Source: Sulfurovum sp. | Lineage (GTDB): Bacteria > Campylobacterota > Campylobacteria > Campylobacterales > Sulfurovaceae | Direction: 5' to 3' | Length of the DNA: 64,000 nucleotides | NCBI GenBank assembly: GCA_002733215.1 | Contig: NVUY01000016.1 | Location: 9,662 to 73,661, forward strand | Shown here: piece by piece, positions 40,847-50,300 of the stretch | Layout of the letters: each line of letters begins with the position of its first letter | How positions within the stretch are numbered: position 1 is the stretch's first letter | The notes under the pieces: generated by a model | The model's database searches: none | What the model was told of the DNA's origin: nothing | What the model saw: the letters and a program-made list of their open reading frames with translations, nothing else | Program-made: the position numbers and the translations under genes

Positions 40847-42058
40847 ATGTTAGACTTAAAGAATATACAAAAAGCTTATGAAAGAGTATCGGGTGTGGTA
40901 CATCGCACCCCTTTCTCTTATGCACCTATGTTGAGCCAAATGAGTGGCTATGAAGTGTATTTGAAAAAAGAGAATCTTCAGCGTACCGGAGCATTTAAAC
41001 TCAGAGGGGCTTTCAATAAGATCGCTACACTGATAGAAGCAGGAGACAGAGGCGGGGTGGTCGCTGCATCTGCAGGTAATCATGCACAAGGTGTGGCTTT
41101 TTCAGCAAAATACTTTGACATAGAGGCTACTATCATTATGCCCGAATCAACACCGCTTACCAAAGTACAGGGGGTGAAAGAGTTTGGCGCAAATGTCATA
41201 CTTCATGGATCTAACTATGATGAAGCCTATGCTTATGCTGTGACGTTCGGGGAAGAAAATAACTATACCTTCGTACATCCTTTTACAGATGATGAAGTGA
41301 TGTCAGGACAGGGAACTGTGACACTTGAAATGTTTGAAGAACATAATGATCTTGATGCGCTTGTGGTACCTGTAGGCGGGGGAGGGCTGATCTCAGGTAT
41401 GTCTGTAGCAAGTAAATCCCTCAATCCAAAGACAAAGATCATAGGGGTATCTTCTGCCGGTGCACCGGCTATGAAAAATTCTTATGATGCACAACAGGCC
41501 CTCGATACGGTAAGTGTAAGAACCATCGCAGACGGAATCGCTGTACGTGATACTTCTCCGCTCACCTTACTCTATATTTTAAAAAATGTAGATGTTTTTG
41601 AGACAGTGCGTGAAGATGAGATCGCTGCTGCCATACTTTTTTTGCTTGAAAATCAAAAAGTATTGGTAGAAGGTGCTGGTGCGGTAGGTGTTGCAGCACT
41701 TATGCACGGCAAGATAGACTTACCCAAAGGGTCAAAAGTAGGTATAGTACTGAGTGGAGGAAACATCGATGTCACGATGCTCTCCCTCATCATCGAAAAA
41801 GGGCTCATGAAGTCTGCACGCAAGATGAAGCTTCTGGTCACACTTATGGACAGACCAGGTGCATTGCAAACCCTTACAGGCATACTGAAAAGTATCAGTG
41901 CAAACATTGTACAGATAGGATATGACAGGACTTCCATAGACTTGGAGTTTGGTGATGCACATGTTTCTGTATCGTTGGAAACAAAGGGTGTAGAACATCA
42001 AGCACAAATAAGAGAACAACTCAAAAAGGGTGGATTTTCTTTTAAAGAAGAGCATTGA
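40847..42058 (+). CDS. ilvA: Threonine ammonia-lyase (threonine dehydratase)
   Basis: A 403-residue PLP enzyme. The Schiff-base Lys51 is in RTGAFKLRGAFNKI, the phosphate loop is VPVGGGGLISG, and ASAGNHAQGVAF binds the substrate. A C-terminal ACT-like domain (about 330-403, MKLLVTLMDRPGALQTLTGILKSI) matches the shorter catabolic/biosynthetic variant with one regulatory domain. It makes 2-oxobutanoate, the first step to isoleucine. ppx/gppA overlaps it by 4 bp (ATGA). ilvB-ilvN lie 1 kb downstream, so branched-chain synthesis is grouped here. Confidence 0.95.
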   Translation: MLDLKNIQKAYERVSGVVHRTPFSYAPMLSQMSGYEVYLKKENLQRTGAFKLRGAFNKIATLIEAGDRGGVVAASAGNHAQGVAFSAKYFDIEATIIMPESTPLTKVQGVKEFGANVILHGSNYDEAYAYAVTFGEENNYTFVHPFTDDEVMSGQGTVTLEMFEEHNDLDALVVPVGGGGLISGMSVASKSLNPKTKIIGVSSAGAPAMKNSYDAQQALDTVSVRTIADGIAVRDTSPLTLLYILKNVDVFETVREDEIAAAILFLLENQKVLVEGAGAVGVAALMHGKIDLPKGSKVGIVLSGGNIDVTMLSLIIEKGLMKSARKMKLLVTLMDRPGALQTLTGILKSISANIVQIGYDRTSIDLEFGDAHVSVSLETKGVEHQAQIREQLKKGGFSFKEEH

Positions 42059-42966
42059 TGATAGCCATAGATCTAGGTTCAAATACATTACGAGTGTTGG
42101 CGTATGACTGCAGTACAAAAAAACAGATATCTGAGTATGAGAAAGTAGTTAAGACGGCAGACGGTCTGGTGGAATACGGGTGCATAAATGATGAAGCTGT
42201 CGCTAGAATTATCGGAGCTGTCAAGGAAGCACAAGAGAAGATAGACTTTTCTGCACATGGTGTAAAAGCGGTGACTACAGAAGCTCTGCGCAGAGCTTCT
42301 AATTCCGATAATGTACTCTCCAGGATCAAAGAAGAAACGGGTGTGATCTTTGAGATCATCTCCGGAGATGAAGAAGCAAGACTGACATTGCTTGCGGTAC
42401 AAAACAGACTCTTGAAATTAAAACATGCTTCCAGTACCTTTGTACTTATAGATATAGGCGGAGGCTCAACCGAACTTATTTTCCATTATGAAAATGAAAC
42501 GATCTCCAAAAGTTTTCCCGTAGGCATAGTCACCATTGCACAAAGCTATGAAACGTTAGAAAATATCCAGAATGCGCTTTCCAAAGAGATGTTTGAGATG
42601 CAAATGTTTGCTGCTGAAATGTATGCTGGCAAAGGTAAAGTAAATTCATTTGTAGCTACAGCAGGTACCCCAACGACAGTTGCAGCTATGAAATTAGGAC
42701 AAAATTACGAAACTTATGATGCCTCTAAGATCAATGGTACATCCCTTGAAGTGTATGAATTGGATTTCTACTTAAAAAAACTACTCTCCCTGCCTTTTGA
42801 AGAGAGAGAGGTCGCAGTAGGTACAGGACGTTCAGACCTGATAGCTGCGGGTATACTTATTTATAAACAACTCTACACTTTATTAGAGTTTGATTCCTGT
42901 ATCGTGATAGATGACGGATTACGTGAGGGTGTTGCTTTAGAGGCTTGTTCTCATAAAACTCTTTAA
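42055..42966 (+). CDS. Ppx/GppA-family exopolyphosphatase
   Basis: A 303-residue actin-fold phosphatase with MIAIDLGSNTLRVLAYD, VTTEALRRASNSD, ISGDEEARLTLLAV and IDIGGGSTELIFHYENE. This is the two-domain core without the extra C-terminal HD domain of long Ppx. Substrates are polyphosphate or pppGpp; the two cannot be separated by eye. Start ATG overlaps the ilvA stop. Confidence 0.92.
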   Translation: MMIAIDLGSNTLRVLAYDCSTKKQISEYEKVVKTADGLVEYGCINDEAVARIIGAVKEAQEKIDFSAHGVKAVTTEALRRASNSDNVLSRIKEETGVIFEIISGDEEARLTLLAVQNRLLKLKHASSTFVLIDIGGGSTELIFHYENETISKSFPVGIVTIAQSYETLENIQNALSKEMFEMQMFAAEMYAGKGKVNSFVATAGTPTTVAAMKLGQNYETYDASKINGTSLEVYELDFYLKKLLSLPFEEREVAVGTGRSDLIAAGILIYKQLYTLLEFDSCIVIDDGLREGVALEACSHKTL

Positions 42967-42984
42967 ACTCTAATCTTTTTTAGC

Positions 42985-42990
42985 TATAAT
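42985..42990 (+). promoter_or_regulatory. -10 element of ilvBN
   Basis: TATAAT preceded by CTTTTTTAGC, the same context as at 5918 and 21289; 31 bases before the ATG. No leader-peptide attenuator of the branched-chain type can fit in this short leader. Confidence 0.6.
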
Positions 42991-43021
42991 CAGAAAAATC
43001 TATAATAATGGAGTGTAAACC

Positions 43022-44731
43022 ATGCAAATGAGTGGTGCACAAATGGTATGTGAAGCGATTATTGCTGAGGGTGTTACGACCGTATTTGGTTACCCCGGCG
43101 GCGCGATCATGCACGTTTACGATGAAGTATACAAACAAAATGGGTTCGAACATATTTTGAACCGTCACGAACAAGCTTCTGTTCACGCAGCAGATGGGTA
43201 TGCAAGAGCTACAGGTGAAGTAGGTGTGGCAATGGTTACATCAGGGCCCGGGTTCACGAATGCAGTCACAGGATTGGCAACAGCCTATATGGATTCTATC
43301 CCTATTGTCGTCATCTCCGGACAGGTTCCTTCTCAACTGATAGGGACAGACGGTTTCCAGGAGATCGATGCAGTGGGTATTTCCAGACCATGTACTAAAC
43401 ATAACTTCCTGGTTCGTTCACTGGAAGAACTTCCGCGTTTGCTGAAAGAAGCATTTTACATTGCCAGAAGCGGAAGACCCGGACCGGTACTGATAGATAT
43501 TCCTAAAGATATTACCGTGGATATCGGTGAATTTGTTTATCCTGATACTGTCAATATACCAAGCTATAAACCAACCTATGTCGGAAATAAAAGACAGATA
43601 GAAAAAGCGGTAGAAGCGATCAAAAAAGCCAAAAAACCATTGCTTTATATCGGTGGGGGTGTTGTACTTTCAAATGCAAGTGACTTAGTACGTGAACTGG
43701 CTAAGAAAACACAGATACCTGCCGTTGAAACTTTGATGGCCAGAGGTGTATTGGGTGCGAAGAATCCATTGCTTCTGGGTATGTTGGGTATGCATGGTAA
43801 TTATGCTTCAAATATGGCAATGTCTGAAACAGACCTGGTCATCTCACTGGGTGCAAGGTTTGATGACAGGGTAACAGGTAAGCTTTCAGAGTTTGCCAAG
43901 TATGCTGATATCATCCATGTAGACATCGATGCTTCCAATATCGGTAAGATTGTAGATGTTGATTACCCTATTGTTGGGGACATTACAGAGGTGGTTGAAG
44001 CGATGATGCCACAGCTTGATGGCATAGATACAGACAGATATGAAGCGTGGAGAAGTATCTTAAAACGTTATGATGAGCTTCATCCTCAGTCATTTGTTGA
44101 TTCTGATGAGGTGATCAAGCCGCAATGGGCTATTGAGCGTATCGGTGAGCTTGTAGGTGAAAATGCGATCATTACATCAGATGTTGGACAGCACCAAATG
44201 TGGGCTGCCCAACATTTTCCGTTTGACAGACCACGCCAATGGATAAACTCTGGTGGACTTGGAACAATGGGCTTTGGTTTTCCTGCCGCATTGGGTGTTA
44301 AAAAAGCATTTCCTGAAAAAACGGTTATTAACATTACGGGTGATGGATCCATTTTGATGAACATGCAAGAGCTTGTGACTGCAGCAGAGTATAAAATACC
44401 AGTTATCAATATGATATTGAATAACCATTTCCTTGGTATGGTAAGACAGTGGCAAACATTCTTTTATGAAAAACGTTATGCTGAAACTGATTTGTCTTTC
44501 CAGCCAAATTGGAAAGCCTTGGCTGAAGCCTGTGGTGGTATTGGTTATGACGTGACAACAAAAGAAGAATTTGATGCAGCCATCAAAGATGCTATTGCAC
44601 AAGATAAAGTATGTTTTATGAATGTGATTATAAATCGTTTTGAAGATGTACTCCCGATGGTTCCATCGGGTGGAGCACTGTTTAATATGATGTTGCCTCA
44701 AAAAGTGGACAAGACCAAGGAGACGAAATAA
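43022..44731 (+). CDS. ilvB: Acetolactate synthase large subunit
   Basis: A 569-residue TPP enzyme. The N-terminal domain has VFGYPGGAIMHVYDEVY and the catalytic Glu in NRHEQASVHAADGYARATG. The FAD-binding middle domain and the C-terminal TPP site (NITGDGSILMNMQELVTAAEYKIPV, then NNHFLGMVRQWQ) follow. It condenses pyruvate to acetolactate or with 2-oxobutanoate for Val, Leu and Ile. The small subunit gene starts on its last base (TAATG). Confidence 0.98.
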   Translation: MQMSGAQMVCEAIIAEGVTTVFGYPGGAIMHVYDEVYKQNGFEHILNRHEQASVHAADGYARATGEVGVAMVTSGPGFTNAVTGLATAYMDSIPIVVISGQVPSQLIGTDGFQEIDAVGISRPCTKHNFLVRSLEELPRLLKEAFYIARSGRPGPVLIDIPKDITVDIGEFVYPDTVNIPSYKPTYVGNKRQIEKAVEAIKKAKKPLLYIGGGVVLSNASDLVRELAKKTQIPAVETLMARGVLGAKNPLLLGMLGMHGNYASNMAMSETDLVISLGARFDDRVTGKLSEFAKYADIIHVDIDASNIGKIVDVDYPIVGDITEVVEAMMPQLDGIDTDRYEAWRSILKRYDELHPQSFVDSDEVIKPQWAIERIGELVGENAIITSDVGQHQMWAAQHFPFDRPRQWINSGGLGTMGFGFPAALGVKKAFPEKTVINITGDGSILMNMQELVTAAEYKIPVINMILNNHFLGMVRQWQTFFYEKRYAETDLSFQPNWKALAEACGGIGYDVTTKEEFDAAIKDAIAQDKVCFMNVIINRFEDVLPMVPSGGALFNMMLPQKVDKTKETK

Positions 44732-45210
44732 TGAAAAATTCAAGTAATGAAAGACGTGTTATTTCTGTGATTGTTCTCAATGAAAGTTCAGTTCTTGCAC
44801 GTATAACAGCACTTTTTGCAGGCCGTGGATATAACATTGAGTCTTTGACTGTTGCACCTATACCGGAGAGTGATATGTCACATATTACTATCGCAACCAA
44901 TGGATCGGCTAAAGTGATGGAACAGATCACCAAACAGTTGCATAAGTTGATCCCTGTCTATAAGGTCATAGAACACGAAGAGATGGTTGAAAAAGAGATG
45001 GTTCTGGCAAAATTCCCAATTGCTGAACATCTTTCAGATATTGGTGCTTTGTGTGCTGCTTATAATGGTGGTATCGTCAATGTAGGTAGAGAGATGATCA
45101 TTGCGATGGTTGCAGATGAACCTCAGCGTATTAAACATTTTATTGAAGCATCACAGCGTTATAATCCAAGTGAGATTGTACGTGGCGGTGTTGTGGCCAT
45201 AGAACGGTAA
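44731..45210 (+). CDS. ilvN: Acetolactate synthase regulatory small subunit
   Basis: A 159-residue two-domain protein. The N-terminal ACT domain (RRVISVIVLNESSVLARITALFAGRGYNIESLTVAPIPES) binds valine for feedback inhibition, and the C-terminal domain (about 82-159, EMVLAKFPIAEH through VRGGVVAIER) activates the catalytic subunit. It directly follows ilvB with a one-base overlap. Also called ilvH in some organisms. Two different REP palindromes lie between it and lpxD. Confidence 0.97.
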   Translation: MKNSSNERRVISVIVLNESSVLARITALFAGRGYNIESLTVAPIPESDMSHITIATNGSAKVMEQITKQLHKLIPVYKVIEHEEMVEKEMVLAKFPIAEHLSDIGALCAAYNGGIVNVGREMIIAMVADEPQRIKHFIEASQRYNPSEIVRGGVVAIER

Positions 45211-45217
45211 TAATTTA

Positions 45218-45243
45218 AGGGCAACCACAAGGGATTGCCCCTA
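45218..45243. repeat. GTAGGG-type REP between ilvN and lpxD
   Basis: Reversed, it reads GTAGGGGCAATCCCTTGTGG followed by TTGCCC. GGGCAA (45219-45224) pairs with TTGCCC (45235-45240). It is the same family as 2364, 51228, 60738 and 61682. Confidence 0.65.
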
Positions 45244-45248
45244 CGATT

Positions 45249-45290
45249 AAACTCGTTCCCACGTTGTACGTGGGAATGCATACGAGAGTT
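45249..45290. repeat. AAACTCGTTCCCA-type palindrome, copy 1
   Basis: TTCCCACG-TTGTA-CGTGGGAA (45256-45276) with outer ACTCGT/TACGAGAGT pairing. A second copy with an altered stem lies at 52955-52990. Confidence 0.7.
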
Positions 45291-45314
45291 ATTTTAATAT
45301 GAAGGGTTTTCCTT

Positions 45315-46274
45315 ATGACTTACAGACTTTCCCATATCTCAGAGAATATTGACTTAGATTTTACAGGTACTGATATAGAAATTGATGGTATCCATACACT
45401 GAGTGAAGCAACACCCACCCAACTCAGTTTTTTTACAGACAGTAAATATGCCTCACAATTAAAAGATACAAATGCGGGAGCAGTACTGATAGATGAAAAA
45501 TATGCTGCATTATTGCCGTCTACTACGATTGCTCTTATTACCGATGAAGCATATTTAAAACTAGCACTCGCTTCTAAATTTTTTGCATATAAGATCATCA
45601 CTAAAGGCGGACATCCGGCAATGGGTGAAGGCTGTGACATAGATAAACGTGTACGTTTTGGTAATAATGTTAGACTAGGTGATAATGTGACTGTGATGGC
45701 GGGTTGTTATGTGGGTGACAATGTGACTGTCGGGTCAGGAACGCTGCTTTATCCCAATGTGACCCTGTATCATCATACACAAATTGGTGCAAATTGTATC
45801 ATCCACAGTGGTACCGTGATCGGATGTGACGGATATGGCTTTGCTCATACAAAGCTTGGTGAACACATTAAGATCTATCAAAATGGTATAGCTGTGATAG
45901 AAGAGGATGTAGAGATAGGGGCAAACTGTACCATAGACAGAGCGGTATTCGGTACGACTTACATACGTAAAGGTGTAAAACTCGACAACCTTATACAGAT
46001 AGCACATAACTGTGACGTAGGTGAACATAGTCTCTTTGCCGCCCAGTCAGGGCTTGCAGGGTCCACAACATTGGGTAGAAATGTGGTGATGGGTGGGCAG
46101 AGTGCGACAGCAGGACATTTAGAGGTCGGTGCCTTTGCCACCATCGCAGGGAAAAGTGGTGTGACCAAGTCTCTTGAAGGTGGTAAAACCTATGCAGGTT
46201 TCCCTGCCATAGAGCATAAAAAGTGGCTGCGTCTGCAAGCAAAAATTTCTGGATTGTTAAAACGTAAGCAATAG
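45315..46274 (+). CDS. lpxD: UDP-3-O-acyl-glucosamine N-acyltransferase
   Basis: A 319-residue enzyme of lipid A synthesis. A short N-terminal uridine-binding domain (1-95) precedes a left-handed beta-helix of hexapeptide repeats, with the family block [41 protein letters not shown] and the likely catalytic His in [14 protein letters not shown]-terminal helix follows ([18 protein letters not shown]). It adds the third acyl chain to the disaccharide precursor in the cytosol. Separated from ilvN by 104 bp of REP sequence; the next small gene has its own promoter. Confidence 0.96.
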   Translation: MTYRLSHISENIDLDFTGTDIEIDGIHTLSEATPTQLSFFTDSKYASQLKDTNAGAVLIDEKYAALLPSTTIALITDEAYLKLALASKFFAYKIITKGGHPAMGEGCDIDKRVRFGNNVRLGDNVTVMAGCYVGDNVTVGSGTLLYPNVTLYHHTQIGANCIIHSGTVIGCDGYGFAHTKLGEHIKIYQNGIAVIEEDVEIGANCTIDRAVFGTTYIRKGVKLDNLIQIAHNCDVGEHSLFAAQSGLAGSTTLGRNVVMGGQSATAGHLEVGAFATIAGKSGVTKSLEGGKTYAGFPAIEHKKWLRLQAKISGLLKRKQ

Positions 46275-46285
46275 TTAAATTATTG

Positions 46286-46294
46286 TGATATAAT
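46286..46294 (+). promoter_or_regulatory. Extended -10 promoter for the 76-residue gene
   Basis: TGATATAAT inside ATTATTGTGATATAATCA, 32 bases before the ATG and almost identical to the promoter at 22208. Confidence 0.6.
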
Positions 46295-46325
46295 CATTTG
46301 TATTAAAAATTTTAAAGGAATTATT

Positions 46326-46556
46326 ATGAGCGGAACAGTAACGAAGATAGACGAAATGACACTAAGTGGTACAAAAGACGGAAAGATATCTATTACGACA
46401 GTCACACAACCTTATGGTTCAAAGAGTGAGAGTGTAGCGAGTATTGGTATCTCTCTTCAGGCAGGTGCCGAGGAGCCGGATTGGAAAGTACATATTCCTA
46501 AAGCAAATATAGATGCTGTGATAGCAGCTTTGACAGAAGCAAAAAAAAGTTTATAA
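46326..46556 (+). CDS. Small conserved-looking protein (76 residues)
   Basis: ATG with AAAGGA 9 bases upstream and a good promoter. The protein is soluble, with an N-terminal beta-rich half (GTVTKIDEMTLSGTKDGKISITT) and a C-terminal amphipathic helix (KANIDAVIAALTEAKKSL). It has no Cys and no signal peptide. No family recognised. It stands alone, closed by a hairpin at 46605-46627. Confidence 0.65.
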   Translation: MSGTVTKIDEMTLSGTKDGKISITTVTQPYGSKSESVASIGISLQAGAEEPDWKVHIPKANIDAVIAALTEAKKSL

Positions 46557-46604
46557 TTAGAAAAGTTTATAGTTAAAAAAGTTTATAAGTTTTAACGGTG
46601 AGTG

Positions 46605-46627
46605 TTAATGGGCGCATAGCCCATTAA
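46605..46627. terminator. Bidirectional terminator hairpin
   Basis: TTAATGGGC-GCATA-GCCCATTAA, a perfect 9-bp stem between the 76-residue gene and the convergent PAS gene. A-rich DNA upstream supplies T-residues for the minus-strand reading. Confidence 0.6.
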
Positions 46628-47080
46628 TTAGTTCTCATCATGTATCATCACTTTATACTGGTCTAATGCTCTTTTCATTAAGTCCGGATCAGGGATCTTT
46701 CTTCCTGCAATATATCCGGTGATATTTCTCTCTTCATCAAATTTAGGTTTTATCCATACCACAACAAGATAGTATTTCCCTTCATTTGTCATATTTTTAA
46801 CATACCCTTCCCAATAATTACCACCTTTGACCGTCTCCCATAAACCTTTAAAAGCAGCCTTGGGCATGTCTGGGTGTCTGTTAATACTGTGTGGTGCTCC
46901 GATGAGTTCTTCTTTACTGTACCCTGTCAAGTTTCTAAATTTACGGTTGGCATAGGTGATGATACCCGCAGTATCTGTTTCTGTGATCATCACTCCCCCA
47001 TCAAAGGGAACCTCTATATCTACAGGATCAGGTTTAGTGATTTCTTTACCGGTGATGATGTTTTTAATTGTTTTGCCCAT
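46628..47080 (-). CDS. Single PAS-domain protein (Aer/BdlA-like PAS), riboswitch-controlled
   Basis: 150 residues from ATG 47078-47080, which has GGAGAAGAA directly upstream. The open frame extends 36 codons further but that part is the riboswitch leader. The PAS domain (about 25-135) reads GGVMITETDTAGIITYANRKFRNLTGYSKEELIGAPHSINRHPDMPKAAF and WEGYVKNMTNEGKYYLVVVWIKP, like the redox-sensing PAS of Aer and BdlA-type receptors. There is no TM helix, methyl-accepting or kinase domain, so it is a signalling adaptor or stand-alone sensor. Confidence 0.88.
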   Translation of the reverse strand: MGKTIKNIITGKEITKPDPVDIEVPFDGGVMITETDTAGIITYANRKFRNLTGYSKEELIGAPHSINRHPDMPKAAFKGLWETVKGGNYWEGYVKNMTNEGKYYLVVVWIKPKFDEERNITGYIAGRKIPDPDLMKRALDQYKVMIHDEN

Positions 47081-47141
47081 TTCTTCTCCACAAGATTGTA
47101 AATTATAGTAAAGTTTATGGACAGAAAAGGTAGTAATATCT

Positions 47142-47210
47142 TCTGCAGCTTGGCAATCTACTAGAGACCCATAACTTTCTGTCCTCACTTCACAGTGAGT
47201 TTAGCCTGTT
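47142..47210 (-). ncRNA. Cyclic-di-GMP-I (GEMM) type riboswitch, copy 2
   Basis: On the minus strand: GGCTAAAC, stem CTCACT-GTGA-AGTGAG (47184-47199), GGACAGAAAGTTATGGGTCT, a short second stem and TTGCCAAGCTGC. Compared with copy 1 the core is nearly identical, while the hairpin has changed on both sides (CTTGTT/AGCAAG becomes CTCACT/AGTGAG) with pairing kept. The selectivity base is G. Downstream, TTTCTGTCC and CCATAAACTTT can pair with the aptamer core GGACAGAAAGTTATGG (the second with one bulge), a plausible switching element 30-60 bases before the PAS start codon. Confidence 0.8.
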
Positions 47211-47337
47211 TGATAACTATCCAATATAGTATCAGTGTATTGCTTATATGGACATAATACTTTAGGTTATAGTAGTTATTTAATCATATTTTGGACAGAG
47301 TTTGCTACAATAACAGAATTATGATAAAGGGGTATCT

Positions 47338-50300
47338 GTGGCTATTACAGAAACGATTAAATCACTTATAGAAGAGCGTATACTTGTCATAGACGGTGCA
47401 ACCGGTACGCAGATACAAAATTTAGAAATCCCTCCTGAAGCTTGGCTTGATGATAAGGGTGTAGATCAGGAAGGGTGTAATGAACTCTTGAATGACACAG
47501 CACCTGACCTCATGAGAAAAGTGCATTATGGCTATGCCAAAGCAGGTGCAGACATCATCAAAACCAATACTTTTGGAACCATGCCATGGGTACTTGATGA
47601 GTATCAGATGGCTGAACGCTGTTATGAACTCTCCAAAAAGGGTGCAGAGCTTGTTAAAAGTGTGTGTGATGAATTTTCTACTCCTGAACAACCACGTTTT
47701 GTTTTAGGTTCCATAGGTCCGGGGACAAAACTGCCTTCTTTGGGGCATATTCACTATGATGAAATGTTTGAAGGCTATAAACTGACAGCATTGGGACTGA
47801 TAGACGGTGGATGTGACATCTTTATGTTAGAGACTTGTCAAGACCCTTTACAGATAAAAGCTGCCCTGCATGGCTGTGAAGCTGCCAATGAAGAGAGGGG
47901 TATCAAACTGCCTATTATGATCTCTGTAACTATAGAGTTAAGTGGGTCTATGCTCATAGGTACAGATGCTAGTACAATCGTGACTATTTTAGAACCCTTT
48001 GATATTTTGTCTTTAGGATTTAACTGTGGTACGGGTCCCGATCAAGTAAAAAAACACTTAAAAACACTTTCAGAACTCTGCGCCATACCCATATCTGTTC
48101 ATGCCAATGCGGGACTACCTCAAAATAGAGGAGGGTATACCTATTATCCTATGGGACCAGATGAATTTACCAGTAAACAACTTGAATTTGCAGCTTTTGA
48201 TGGTGTGAGCTTTTTAGGGGGCTGTTGTGGTACAACACCTCAGCATATCCATGCATTAAAGAAGGCAGTAGGTGCGTTAAAACCTAAAAAACCTTCTGGA
48301 TTCATTGAGCCATCTATCGCTTCACTTTTTAACACCACAGAACTTTTTCAAGAACCAGCACCGCTACTCATAGGAGAGCGTTCAAACTCTACAGGGTCTA
48401 AGGCATTTAGAGAACTTATCATCGCTTCTAATTATGAAGGTACACTCACTGTTGGACAAGCACAGGTACGTGATGGAGCTCATTGTTTGGATGTTAACGT
48501 GGAGTTTGCAGGGCGTGATGGTGCGGTAGATATGCAAGCCATTATGGAACTGTATAACCAAAAAATCCCTTTGCCTCTCATGCCAGATGCCACACGTGTA
48601 AATACGATGGAAGAAGGATTGAAGTGCATTGGTGGGAAACCTATCATCAACTCTGTGAACCTTGAAGATGGAGAAGAAAAGTTTCATGCCATTTGTAAGT
48701 TAGCCAAGAAGTTTGGTACGGCTCTTGTTTGTTTGACCATCGATGAAATCGGTATGGCAAAGACCAAAGAAGACAAAGTAGCCCAAGCAGAACGTATGTA
48801 TGACATGGCAGTCAATGGTCACGGTATAGACCCACGAAACCTCATTTTTGATATGCTGACTTTTACGGTGGGTTCAGGAGATGTGGAGTACCGTGATGCA
48901 GCTATACAGACACTTGAAGCCATACGAGCCTTGCATATTAGTCACCCTGAAGTTGGCTCTACACTAGGGCTTTCCAACATCTCTTTTGGGCTAGATATCA
49001 ACGCTAGACGTTACCTAAATTCAGTATTTTTACATCACTGTTTACAAGCAGGACTTACCACAGTCATCATCAACGTAAAACATATTATACCACTGGCTAA
49101 AATGTCTGATGAAGACAAAGCCATTTGTGAAGAGTTGCTTTTTGCGCCAGATGAGCAGTCTTTGTTTAAGTTCATAGACCATTTCTCCGATGTCAATATT
49201 GACGAAGAGGCCAATGACGAAGAGTACGAAGCTATGAACGAAGAAGAAAAAATAGCAAGACTTTTACTCGATGGCGACAAAGAACGTATGATACCACTTG
49301 TTGAAGAGGCGCGACACAACATTGAACCAGACCGCATTGTCAATGAAATACTCATAGATGCCATGAAAGTGGTGGGTGAACTCTTTGGTTCTGGGCAAAT
49401 GCAGTTGCCATTTGTACTACAGTCTGCAGAGACTATGAAGACTACGGTTGACTATCTCAATCCATTTCTTACCAAACAAGTCAAAGAGACAGATACAACC
49501 TTAGTCATCGGTACTGTGCGTGGGGATGTGCATGATGTGGGTAAAAACCTTGTAGATATTATACTTTCCAATAACGGCTTTAAAGTAGTCAATGTAGGCA
49601 TAAAAACAGACCTACAAGAGTACCTAGATGTGCTAGAACAACAGTCCATTCAAGCCATAGGTATGTCTGGTTTACTGGTAAAGTCAACTGCTGTAATGAA
49701 AGACAACTTAGAAGCCATGGCAGAGATGGGGTTGGAGATACCTGTACTACTTGGAGGTGCGGCACTCACAAGAGCCTTTGTCGATGACTTCTGTAGACCT
49801 ATTTATAAAGGGCCTATTTTTTATTGTAGAGATGCCTTTGACGGGGTCATCTCCATGTCGCGCATAGAAAAATATAATGAAGACCACTCTGTAGGATTGG
49901 ATACACGCATGGCGGGAGATATGAAAGAGCGTGAAGAAAAGGTCAAAAAGAAGATAATCATTCCTCCATATGCAGAGATAAAACTACCAGAACGTGAGCC
50001 TGTACCTACACCACCATTTTGGGGAAGACGTGTCTTACAAAAGAAAGATTTAGATTTAGACATGATATTTTCTTGGGTGAACCAAAGAACGGTCATCAAG
50101 TTTCACTGGGGTTATAAGTCAAAAGGGTTGACAAAAGAAGAGTATCAAAAACTCCTAGACAAAACTGTTTACCCTGCTTATGAACGTTTAAAACGAGAGT
50201 TTATAGAAAAAGACCTTTTTGAACCTACCATCATCTATGGCTATTACCCCTGTAGGGCAGAGGATCAAGAATTGTATCTTTTTGATGAAAGTCAAGGTTG

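Noticed and set aside
44177-44743. Minus-strand frame of 188 codons opposite ilvB
   Set aside because: It is antisense to a strongly conserved enzyme, with no ribosome site or recognisable domain.
47081-47188. 36-codon N-terminal extension of the PAS protein
   Set aside because: It translates the riboswitch; the internal ATG at 47080 has GGAGAAGAA directly upstream and begins the conserved protein.
47211-47337. B12 riboswitch controlling metH
   Set aside because: The stretch between the riboswitch and the metH GTG is too short and lacks the B12 box; the RNA structure there reads on the other strand toward the PAS gene.
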